Of a DNA stretch of 26,526 nt, positions 16,794 to 23,604 are shown piece after piece; the first letter of the stretch is position 1, and every line of letters begins with the position of its first letter. Location of the stretch: the IMG/VR virus record IMGVR_UViG_3300017706_001800, positions 1 to 26,526 of that record; one strand, 5' to 3'. This DNA is from a virus. Under the pieces are notes generated by a model that saw only the letters and a program-made list of their open reading frames with translations, had not been told where the DNA came from and did no database searches. A program made the position numbers and the translations under genes.

Positions 16794-18542
16794 TTATCTT
16801 AAGATGGTCGCGTTGATGCGAATAAAGTTAAGTGGATTAGTAAGTTGAACTTCGTATGAAGCTGTTGCAGTATCGCCTGATATTGCTACAGAAACATTTT
16901 GAAAATCTCTTATGATTCCACGAGTTCGATGTAAGACTAATCTTTCTTCGATTAGCTTTTTAAGAGAACCTAATGTTGTGTTGCTTATAGTTGTTCCTAA
17001 TTTTTGTGAAACATAAGCTCTTAAGTCTCTAACGTTCATATCAATTGATTCTTTAGAAGAAATCTCAATATCCTGAAGAAGATTAGATGAAGCTTTAGAA
17101 GTAAGACCTCTAACAACACTTAGTTGATTGTTGCTATTTAAGAAGATTCCTAAGATGCTTCTTTTAGCTAAATCGTGAATATCTAAGTCTCGGCTCCAAG
17201 ATTCTTTTGTATCAAGGATGTTAGGTTGCTTATTTGTAAGAGGGATTGCTGCACCTAATGCACCTTGACCACACATCATCAATACAGCCATATCAACTGT
17301 GTTGCCTACTCTTCTATTACCTTGATAGTCTTCATAAACAATATCTTGTGCAACAACAGAAACTCTGCTGTCATCAAGAGGAAGAACGTATAGGTTATAT
17401 ACTGCATCCAGTGTTTGACTTGATGGTGCAGCAACGTAAGCATTTCTTTCTTTAAGTAATCCTTCAGATGCATTACAATAGTCTCTAAGTAATTTATGAA
17501 CTGAAGCTGTTGTGCTTTCGATTGTGCAAGATGTGAAATCTTTACCGATAATAGCTCCATCCTCAAGAACAGATCTGAAGTTAGCAGTTGTTGCATCACT
17601 TTGTGTGCCGCCTGTAAGACTTAGCATATTTAAAGGTGCTGCATCTGCATTACCAGCTGTTGCAGTAAGAGGACGATATCTATCATCACCTAATTCTAAT
17701 TTAACTGGGAAAGTTGTAAGACGCTCAAGACCTTCTTCTAAGGCTTTAACATGAGCATGAAATACAACCTCAACAGGAGTATTTGCTGCAGTATCATCGT
17801 TAAATGTTGCAGTTAATTCATCAAGCTCTTCAGGTTTAACATCATAATTTAAAACTGTTGCAGCAAAACGAGAGTCTGTTGATTCAATAACTTGTTGTAA
17901 ATCATTCATACCACCTAATTCAGATAGGTCAATAGTTGTTGAGCCTGCTGAAGTTGTGATTACCATTGAGCCAGATGCAATTACTATGGTTGCATCTTGG
18001 TCTTGAGCACTATCATCAGTATAAACTACTTTGAGTTGATTCGGATAACCGAATTCTTGTGATGATAAAGGAAAGCCTGGTGCAGAAGCTCTAACACGAT
18101 AGAACTTTGTTGTAGCTGAAAGACCGATACCAGCAGGGTCTCCTGTCCCAGTTGAAGGTGTTTCAATTCTTACTCGTGCTTGATTACCCTTTGTGCCGTA
18201 ATAACGAGCTTTAAACTCACTGTCATCAACAGTTACAGCAGCTTGAGCAGACGTACCACAGTTTATGAGTGATAGGCTGTCTGAAAAGTTATCGATACCG
18301 CTCAATGAGAGGCGCCATAACTTATCGTAGTTTCGAATTTTTGCGACGTTTGGGTAAAGCTCTGCTAATGAAGAGCCACCCTTAACAGAAGTATAAACTT
18401 TACCACTTTCTAACTCAGGGAAGTCTCCGAAAATTGCCAAAGATTTACCTAATGCTGAAGGTGCCACAAGCTCATTCTGAACGTCTATAATAGTTACAGG
18501 GGCAAAAAAAGTATTTCCCTTGTATGTTTGAAATGTAGGCAT
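16794..18542 (-). CDS. Contractile tail sheath protein
   Basis: This 582-residue protein is the tail sheath, which contracts on infection. The N-terminus (GNTFFAPVTIIDVQNELVAP) fits a sheath start. The central part is an Ala/Thr/Asp-rich insertion domain. The C-terminal 110 residues hold the conserved sheath core: DMNVRDLRAYVSQKLGTTIS, GSLKKLIEERLVLHRTRGII, and ATASYEVQLTNPLNFIRINA, which includes the strand used for subunit linking. Gene order sheath-tube-chaperone-tape measure is typical. AGGAG lies 8 bases before the ATG, and upstream is an A9 run in the mRNA that may help ribosome loading. I am confident of the family. Confidence 0.93.
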   Translation of the reverse strand: MPTFQTYKGNTFFAPVTIIDVQNELVAPSALGKSLAIFGDFPELESGKVYTSVKGGSSLAELYPNVAKIRNYDKLWRLSLSGIDNFSDSLSLINCGTSAQAAVTVDDSEFKARYYGTKGNQARVRIETPSTGTGDPAGIGLSATTKFYRVRASAPGFPLSSQEFGYPNQLKVVYTDDSAQDQDATIVIASGSMVITTSAGSTTIDLSELGGMNDLQQVIESTDSRFAATVLNYDVKPEELDELTATFNDDTAANTPVEVVFHAHVKALEEGLERLTTFPVKLELGDDRYRPLTATAGNADAAPLNMLSLTGGTQSDATTANFRSVLEDGAIIGKDFTSCTIESTTASVHKLLRDYCNASEGLLKERNAYVAAPSSQTLDAVYNLYVLPLDDSRVSVVAQDIVYEDYQGNRRVGNTVDMAVLMMCGQGALGAAIPLTNKQPNILDTKESWSRDLDIHDLAKRSILGIFLNSNNQLSVVRGLTSKASSNLLQDIEISSKESIDMNVRDLRAYVSQKLGTTISNTTLGSLKKLIEERLVLHRTRGIIRDFQNVSVAISGDTATASYEVQLTNPLNFIRINATILR

Positions 18543-18574
18543 TGTTTTTCTCCTAATATATTAAAAGTTTTTTT

Positions 18575-19150
18575 TTAGTTATTGACGCTAATTGGTGATA
18601 CCACCCATGGGAACGACTGATCTGCTGGGAGTATAGGTTTAGCGTGAAGTTGTTTCTGTGCTAAGTAAGTAATTTCTCTACCAAAAACGCTTACGCCTTT
18701 ACCTATGATATCCTCATCAGGTCTAAGTTCTGTAGAACTAATAAACTCAACGTTTAGATACCCAGATTTTAGAAAGCTTTGTTTGAAAATCAGAAAAGCA
18801 GACTGAATCATTCTGTGAAGTGCTCTCAAAACATCTTTATCAGATGTATATAAACTAACTATGCACTCTTGATTCAAAAATAGAACTTTCTTTTCATTAT
18901 ACCCTTGATTACCCAACATCTGGTCTGCATCTGTTGTTGATTCAGCAAGTGAAGTTGTAATTAAAGGATACGAATCATGAGTGTTTGAATATGCACTATC
19001 ATATTTTATATCGAGATTCTGTATTTTTGCATATAATTTATCTGAATATGTTTGAGATATGTCATCAAAGATAGCTCTGAACTCATCTTGATTTTCTTGA
19101 TAGTATTTGACGCCGTTAGCTATACCGTGTATTAAATGTAAATCAATCAT
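18575..19150 (-). CDS. Neck / tail completion protein
   Basis: I choose the ATG at 19150 (MIDLHLIHG, 191 residues). It lies one base after the stop of the preceding gene, with a GGAAGTGG site upstream. A longer reading from 19189 would overlap the previous gene by 38 bases and add a Trp/Lys-rich stretch that looks like shadow coding. The protein lies last in the neck group and directly before the sheath, where the tail completion (tail terminator) protein normally sits. Its mixed alpha-beta pattern (VLFLNQECIVSLYTSDKDVL, ALHRMIQSAFLIFKQ) fits but is not diagnostic. No enzyme motif, signal or membrane segment is seen. The function is inferred from order. Confidence 0.65.
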   Translation of the reverse strand: MIDLHLIHGIANGVKYYQENQDEFRAIFDDISQTYSDKLYAKIQNLDIKYDSAYSNTHDSYPLITTSLAESTTDADQMLGNQGYNEKKVLFLNQECIVSLYTSDKDVLRALHRMIQSAFLIFKQSFLKSGYLNVEFISSTELRPDEDIIGKGVSVFGREITYLAQKQLHAKPILPADQSFPWVVSPISVNN

Positions 19151-19151
19151 T

Positions 19152-19946
19152 TTATTTATCCACTTCCATTTTAGCTTCTGCCTGAACAAGCATTGGTGAA
19201 AACACTTCTTGATTGTTCGTTCTTAAGAAAGTATCTCTTAACGTATGAGGATATTCTATTATTACATATGTCGGATTAGCGTAATATGAAATAGTTAGAT
19301 TAGTTCCTGCAGCAGGCTCACTTCCATTTAAAAATGTTATTGAAGCACCACCGGCATTTATTTGTATATCTTCTTGATTCACTCCTCCAGCAATTCCTAA
19401 ACCATCCACTCCACTTTTTTGTATATATAATACGCCTACGGGTGTTTCACCGCTGGCAAGATTTAAGTTTCTTGTAATAATAGGCCTTGAAGGAGTTATA
19501 TTAACACCAGCATTAGGCATCTTAAGTGTTTCTCTAAAAACTATAACAGAATCTTTAAGTGTTATTCTATCACCATAACTTAATAAATGTTCTGGCTCTG
19601 TTGTAATTTTTATTTTTTCTTGTTTAAGTAATCCGTATTTACCACTTACTTCTTCACCTGAAGCTGATGTTATCAGTGCTTTTATTGTTTGTGCTGAATG
19701 TCTAACGATTCCTATACCGTTGCATATTGTGCAATCAGGAGCATAACCACTTGAATTTACGTCCGAATCAACAACTTCTAATAAGTCTAATCCATAGTTT
19801 GTTGATGATTTAATTGAGCAAGGACACTCTAATGCTTGTTCCCAAGTAATATTTAGTCCTTTTTGTTGTATAAGTTTTCTAAACTCAACAACTTTAAAAT
19901 CTGCACGTCCTTTATTAAGAAGTTGCGCTGGTAAAGGGAATAACAT
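19152..19946 (-). CDS. Head-completion / neck protein with a CxC...CxxC metal-site pattern
   Basis: This 264-residue protein follows the head-tail connector-like gene with a TAATG overlap and an AGGAGG-type site, so translation is probably coupled. Residues 36-80 hold Cys41, Cys43, Cys72 and Cys75 in EQALECPC ... DCTICNGIGI, a zinc-ribbon-like arrangement seen near the N-terminus of several phage head-closure proteins. Residues about 85-260 look beta-rich, with VGVLYIQKSG and NLTISYYANPTYVIIEYPHT. It probably seals the portal after DNA packaging. The zinc site is deduced from spacing only. Function is inferred from position. Confidence 0.65.
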   Translation of the reverse strand: MLFPLPAQLLNKGRADFKVVEFRKLIQQKGLNITWEQALECPCSIKSSTNYGLDLLEVVDSDVNSSGYAPDCTICNGIGIVRHSAQTIKALITSASGEEVSGKYGLLKQEKIKITTEPEHLLSYGDRITLKDSVIVFRETLKMPNAGVNITPSRPIITRNLNLASGETPVGVLYIQKSGVDGLGIAGGVNQEDIQINAGGASITFLNGSEPAAGTNLTISYYANPTYVIIEYPHTLRDTFLRTNNQEVFSPMLVQAEAKMEVDK

Positions 19947-20947
19947 TAGAATCCTCCTGCAATCTTAGGAACCTTATATTTCTTCTTTACAGAAGCTAAT
20001 GCCATTTTCAGTTGTCTTTCATAACTCAAGATACGAGCTCCATAACCAGCTGAAGTTGCTGAAGATGTGGATGCTATGTTTTGACTTAATCCATCAACTG
20101 CTAAACTAAATTGTCCTATACCTGCTCCTAATAGTAAATCACCTGCAGTGTCTAATGGAAGCATTGCTGATACGTATAAAATACATTTTACTAAAACAGA
20201 TGGCATAGTATGAATCTTTACTTTAATTATCATATCAGCAACTGCAGGAGTAATTGATGTTGTAGCAGAGAATCCTTCGTCTGATAGACCAAATGCTTTA
20301 ATCTTAGGAACGGGAGCACCCACGATGTTGCCGTTTCCATCATCTACAATCTCAAATATAAAATTAGGTGTATCTGTTAAAGTCTCACCAAACGTTAAAC
20401 CTGTTATCTCTGTTGAATTCTGTGGAATAGTTATTGTTTTCTCTATAAAGTTGAATCCAGAAGTATAGTCATATGAAAAATATCCAGGAACTCTTGAATA
20501 ATAAGCTCTTTCTGCCATCGGATCTAATAGAAGAGGTATAACGTTATTAAAGTTAAATGTCCCAACACTCTCTGCTGTCGGGATTAAATGAACAGACCCA
20601 CCTTCTGGAGATGTAATATTTATCCATACTTGAGGAATTTCAACTGGCTGGTAATTACCATAACTTATTGTAAGTTTATCAACACTTCTAAGTGGTCTTT
20701 TATCTAACTGATTCGGATAGAATCCACGTGCTTGGTCTGAATCTAAGTCGTGTCGTTCCTTTTTCGTGCTGAAAGGATTAATAGTTATTTCTAACTCTTC
20801 CTGCATCATAGAAATCGCTTGTGCTATAGATTGCTCGAATAAGTCATCAGGATATGCACTTCCATCATCTAACGTTAAATCAATACCAGCAAGCATTGTA
20901 TTTTTCAATAAATCAACTGTGATTATGTCGAAGACGTCGATTGCCAT
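19946..20947 (-). CDS. Head-tail connector / adaptor protein
   Basis: The 333-residue protein is the first gene after the capsid terminator. The N-terminus (FDIITVDLLKNTMLAGIDLT and FEQSIAQAISMMQEELEITI) is the helical part of gp6-type adaptor folds. The C-terminal portion ILYVSAMLPLDTAGDLLLGA, then FSLAVDGLSQNIASTSSATS and YGARILSYERQLKMALASVK, resembles a pattern (DGLSQ-x-I ... SA ... Y-x-x-R-I) I associate with virion neck proteins of large myoviruses. It likely docks on the portal. It shares a TAATG junction with the next gene. AAAGGA precedes the ATG. The family link is from memory of the pattern and is not certain. Confidence 0.7.
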   Translation of the reverse strand: MAIDVFDIITVDLLKNTMLAGIDLTLDDGSAYPDDLFEQSIAQAISMMQEELEITINPFSTKKERHDLDSDQARGFYPNQLDKRPLRSVDKLTISYGNYQPVEIPQVWINITSPEGGSVHLIPTAESVGTFNFNNVIPLLLDPMAERAYYSRVPGYFSYDYTSGFNFIEKTITIPQNSTEITGLTFGETLTDTPNFIFEIVDDGNGNIVGAPVPKIKAFGLSDEGFSATTSITPAVADMIIKVKIHTMPSVLVKCILYVSAMLPLDTAGDLLLGAGIGQFSLAVDGLSQNIASTSSATSAGYGARILSYERQLKMALASVKKKYKVPKIAGGF

Positions 20948-20969
20948 TGTAATCCTTTCGTTATTCTGT

Positions 20970-20986
20970 TTTATCTCTGTTTAAAC
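20970..20986 (-). repeat. 17-base inverted repeat, leader copy
   Basis: The minus strand reads GTTTAAACAGAGATAAA, 23 bases upstream of the connector ATG. It is identical to the plus-strand sequence at 16170-16186, so it is complementary to the trailer of the same transcript. It sits just ahead of the ribosome site, so pairing could affect translation start. Confidence 0.85.
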
Positions 20987-20997
20987 TTTAACAAACT

Positions 20998-21023
20998 TAT
21001 GTGTAATTTATCATACACACATA
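20998..21023. promoter_or_regulatory. Operator-like dyad around a TATGAT box
   Basis: TATGTGT and ACACATA, perfect 7-base arms, flank 12 bases whose minus strand contains TATGATAAAT, a possible -10. It lies in the leader region of the neck-sheath-tube unit, after the capsid terminator. It could be a binding site overlapping a promoter, or an RNA hairpin. Confidence 0.35.
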
Positions 21024-21065
21024 GAAGTAAAAACAGAGCTGCTTATAGATGTCGATAAAAAAATA

Positions 21066-21101
21066 GCCTCGTCGAATGGGGAGAGAAACATCCGTTGAGG
21101 C
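21066..21101 (-). terminator. Strong terminator after the major capsid gene
   Basis: On the minus strand GCCTC pairs with GAGGC, extended by further pairs to 13 positions with two mismatches and one G-T wobble. The loop is about 10 bases (TTTCTCTCCC). The stem is followed by TATTTTTTT. It lies about 90 bases past the capsid stop at 21192. Confidence 0.85.
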
Positions 21102-21191
21102 CTAAAAAAAGAAATTCATCTTGTTTTTAAAAATAAAATACATATTGAAGTTAGGCTGCATTGTCTCCCGAGCTTAGCATACCTAAATATG

Positions 21192-22709
21192 TTATTTGCT
21201 TACGTTTCGCAATACGAAGTTCTTGCGCGCAACCTTTACTGAAGGAGCACCGAACATCATCAAAAGGAATTGTTGAGCAGCGCCAACATTTGCCAAAGGA
21301 CGACGAATGAAATCGAGGAGACGAGCAAATTCGATACATTGTGGGTCCATTTGAGAGATAAGAACGCTTGAGCAATCATTTCTCTCAAATCCTGCGTCAA
21401 ACCAAGGAGCTGCAACAATTTCAGCAGTCTTAACTTCACCGATAAGCTGTGCCTGACGAAGACATTGTGCATCGCTAAGGTTGCCCTTACAACGATAGAT
21501 ACGAACGTAATCAGCAACACCAGCAGAAGGACCAGCAAGTTGGAACTTAGGAATTTGACCGTCGTGTGCATCAACAGAAGCACTCATAAATGGCGCAGAA
21601 TAACCTTTTTTATTAACATATACGAATACATAGCGATAATCACCTTGGTGCTCGCCATTACCAGTTGGATCCCAGCCTACACCAGTAGCAAGGTCAGCAT
21701 TGATTGCAGTTACAGCAGCACGATAATTACCGTCAGTATCAATACCTTGTGAAGTGAAATCATTACCAGCTGCATCACTTGGAAGAGTGAAATCAGATCC
21801 AGCAGACTTAACACGAGGTGGAGCAAGACGACGACTGATAAATGGAGCAGCTACAACAGGTACGGGTCCCATAGGTCCCATAATGTGGATACGAGGTCCA
21901 GCACCTAAAGTATGAACGCCTTGGTCTCCTTGTCCTACAAGAACCATAGAATCATGACGACCGTTAGCAGCTGAATCAGCAATCAATTTACTGTATGCCT
22001 TAGGAGACATAAAGATTGCGTCAGGAGCACCAAAACGAGGAGCTGAATATAACTCACCAAGAACTTCGTGTAGTTTGCTACCAGTTAAAGCAGCACCTTG
22101 TAGATCTTCTTGATTATCAGAGTAATCACGACCGAAGTTGAAAGGATTACGGACGCCAGCGTCGCTACGCTCAATTTGCTTAAGAACACCATCAAAAGCA
22201 AGAGGATTAACATCTTCATCACCGTGGAAAAGTTGAACTTCCATTTTGCGAAGAAGGCTCATTGTTCCGCGCTCGGTCTCTTCAGCTAAAGCGTCAGCGT
22301 TAGGTCCTACGATACCAACAAGAGTAGAAACATCAGAAATGCTTCTTTTCTCTGCTAAATATTTAATCTTTACTGATTTTCTTTCATACTGACTTGCAGA
22401 TGCACCGAATTCACTTCCACCACCTTCAGCGATGAATGGGTCAAGGTCTTCACCATGCTGTGAAATTACAGCATACTCATGAAGAGTATTACTTGCTTGA
22501 ATCTTAGGAAGCATTGGCCATAGAGCCAAATCACGCATAGTGTGAGCAGCAGAAGCTAAAGTTCCTTCGATTGATTGTGCTACGAGAGGAGCAAGTGAGC
22601 CGGAGCCCATTGAGTTGCTTTGATAACCAACTTGGCTATTTTTGCGTAAAGAGTCATTTAGACGGGTCAATTCATTGATAGTTACATTTTCATTGATATT
22701 AGGTAACAT
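21192..22709 (-). CDS. Major capsid protein (HK97 fold) with an Ig/FN3-like insertion
   Basis: The 505-residue protein is the shell subunit. An N-terminal arm with helices is followed by DLALWPMLPKIQASNTLHEY and a region rich in Gly (FIAEGGGSEFGASAS), then YERKSVKIKYLAEKRSISDV, the typical start of the HK97-type body. FGAPDAIFMSPKAYSKLIAD and PRIHIMGPMGPVPVVAAPFI belong to the A/P domains. Residues about 325-435 look like an inserted beta-sandwich: NYRAAVTAINADL, YRYVFVYVNKKGYSAPFM, VADYVRIYRCKG, then AQLIGEV, resembling FN3/Ig-like decorations. The body resumes near IEFARLLDFIRRPLANVGAA and ends with FVLRNVSK. It follows the scaffold gene by 12 bases, with AAGGAG upstream. Codons look more G/C-rich than its neighbours, as for a highly expressed gene. 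Confidence 0.9.
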   Translation of the reverse strand: MLPNINENVTINELTRLNDSLRKNSQVGYQSNSMGSGSLAPLVAQSIEGTLASAAHTMRDLALWPMLPKIQASNTLHEYAVISQHGEDLDPFIAEGGGSEFGASASQYERKSVKIKYLAEKRSISDVSTLVGIVGPNADALAEETERGTMSLLRKMEVQLFHGDEDVNPLAFDGVLKQIERSDAGVRNPFNFGRDYSDNQEDLQGAALTGSKLHEVLGELYSAPRFGAPDAIFMSPKAYSKLIADSAANGRHDSMVLVGQGDQGVHTLGAGPRIHIMGPMGPVPVVAAPFISRRLAPPRVKSAGSDFTLPSDAAGNDFTSQGIDTDGNYRAAVTAINADLATGVGWDPTGNGEHQGDYRYVFVYVNKKGYSAPFMSASVDAHDGQIPKFQLAGPSAGVADYVRIYRCKGNLSDAQCLRQAQLIGEVKTAEIVAAPWFDAGFERNDCSSVLISQMDPQCIEFARLLDFIRRPLANVGAAQQFLLMMFGAPSVKVARKNFVLRNVSK

Positions 22710-22721
22710 ATGTGTTTCTCC

Positions 22722-23264
22722 TTAAAAGTTTATTTTATCAATTGATACGCCTGCTTCTAAACGACTAATCGCTTTGAATAGCTGGCTTTTTCTTTGGTAG
22801 TCGGCAGTTGGAAGCTCTGCCATAGCTGTTTTAATTAGTTCATCACGAGTAGGCGCAAGAGTTTCAACAACTTCTTCTTCTACTTTTTCTACAACAACAG
22901 TTGCTGATTTGACAACAGGCTCGTTTTCAAGATCTTCTACTTTTTTAGAAAGCTCTTCAATTTCAACTTTGTGCTCTGCATCTTTTTCTTCAACTGTTTT
23001 ACTTAATTCTTCAGCCTTAACTTCGATTGCTTTTTCAATCTCATCCTGTGATGGAATGTTAAGTTCTGAAATAGTATTCAAAATGTTATCTAGTTTCTCA
23101 GAAACTGCATCAACAGATTTCGACAACACTTCGAATTTTTCAAGTTGTGCTGCAATTAAACCATCCGCTGATTTTGCTATTTCTGAAGAAACTTTGTTTT
23201 CGACTTCGAGATTCTCTTTGATTTCGTTGAGAATCTCTTCTACTTTATTAGTGTTCTCTAACAT
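22722..23264 (-). CDS. Scaffold-like coiled-coil protein upstream of the capsid gene
   Basis: This 180-residue, strongly acidic protein is nearly all heptad-like helix: KVEEILNEIKENLEVENKV, DAVSEKLDNILNTISEL, DAEHKVEIEELSKKVEDLEN. The C-terminal 40 residues (RDELIKTAMAELPTADYQRK, QLFKAISRLEAG) look like the short helix-turn that scaffolds use to bind capsid subunits. Position directly before the major capsid gene, after the protease, fits an internal scaffold that is removed during maturation. No family motif is recognised. AGGAG lies 6 bases before the ATG. A 5' hairpin and a promoter-like box lie 117-150 bases upstream. Confidence 0.65.
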   Translation of the reverse strand: MLENTNKVEEILNEIKENLEVENKVSSEIAKSADGLIAAQLEKFEVLSKSVDAVSEKLDNILNTISELNIPSQDEIEKAIEVKAEELSKTVEEKDAEHKVEIEELSKKVEDLENEPVVKSATVVVEKVEEEVVETLAPTRDELIKTAMAELPTADYQRKSQLFKAISRLEAGVSIDKINF

Positions 23265-23282
23265 AAGTTCTCCTGTTTTTAA

Positions 23283-23290
23283 TATTTATA
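23283..23290 (-). promoter_or_regulatory. TATAAATA box close to the scaffold gene start
   Basis: The minus strand reads TATAAATA 19 bases before the ATG at 23264. It equals the T4 late consensus but stands in an AT-rich region and is very near the ribosome site, so it may be coincidence. Confidence 0.25.
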
Positions 23291-23379
23291 ATAGCTAATA
23301 GCATAAAAGGGTAATGAACATTGTTTAGGAGTTTGCGCAAATAAAATACACTTCTATTGCTCAATCAATAAAAACATTC

Positions 23380-23395
23380 ACAGCATAAGTGCTGT
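23380..23395 (-). repeat. Perfect hairpin at the presumed 5' end of the scaffold-capsid mRNA
   Basis: ACAGCA pairs with TGCTGT around a 4-base loop. It begins 10 bases downstream of the TATAAT box at 23405-23414, where a 5'-terminal stem-loop of the transcript would lie. No T-run follows tightly enough for a good terminator (GAATGTTTTTATTG). Confidence 0.5.
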
Positions 23396-23404
23396 CCTCT
23401 ACAT

Positions 23405-23414
23405 TATTATATAT
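23405..23414 (-). promoter_or_regulatory. ATATATAATA box upstream of the scaffold-capsid unit
   Basis: The minus strand reads ATATATAATA, containing a perfect TATAAT, 141 bases upstream of the scaffold ATG. The third identical 10-mer in this window, each in front of a unit. The -35 position reads TAAAAA-like sequence, so a host vegetative promoter is not well supported. Confidence 0.5.
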
Positions 23415-23586
23415 CTGTTTCTCGGCCTTTTTTAAAAAAAAAGTTCGAAGATTATTTGTTTAGATGTCAATTTATAATGATGACTTAATAAATGTTAGGT
23501 TTTTTAAGTTTTCTTTATTTTTATTTAGAAATTAATTTTTATTTATTTTATATAAACCTATTAAAATCCTGTAAAGATTAAAACAG

Positions 23587-23604
23587 GAGCAATCTGGGTT
23601 GCTC
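23587..23604 (-). terminator. Terminator at the end of the protease gene
   Basis: On the minus strand GAGCAA pairs with TTGCTC around a 6-base loop, followed by CTGTTTTAATCTTT. The stem begins inside the protease stop codon region (stop 23606-23604). The T-run is interrupted, so it may be leaky. Confidence 0.55.

Larger units (their letters stand above)
23265..23603. other. 339-base gap between protease and scaffold genes
   Basis: No credible gene fits on either strand. It carries, in minus-strand order, the protease terminator hairpin, an AT-rich stretch with a perfect TTGACA at 23465-23470 that lacks a matching -10 at 16-18 bases, the ATATATAATA box at 23405-23414, a perfect 6-bp hairpin at 23380-23395, a 10-base palindrome TTTGCGCAAA at 23332-23341, a TATAAATA box at 23283-23290 and the AGGAG site of the scaffold gene. 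It looks like a leader/promoter region for the capsid unit. Confidence 0.7.

Noticed and set aside
19151-19189. Longer start of the neck protein at 19189
   Set aside because: It would overlap the preceding gene by 38 bases and adds a Trp/Lys stretch. ATG at 19150 lies one base after the previous stop with a better ribosome site.
21151-21583. Alternative minus-strand frames of 74 and 107 codons inside the capsid gene
   Set aside because: They overlap the clearly coding capsid frame and have no ribosome site or recognisable domain.
23465-23470. Perfect TTGACA as -35 of a vegetative promoter
   Set aside because: No TATAAT-like hexamer lies 16-18 bases downstream on the minus strand; CGAACT is found at 17.
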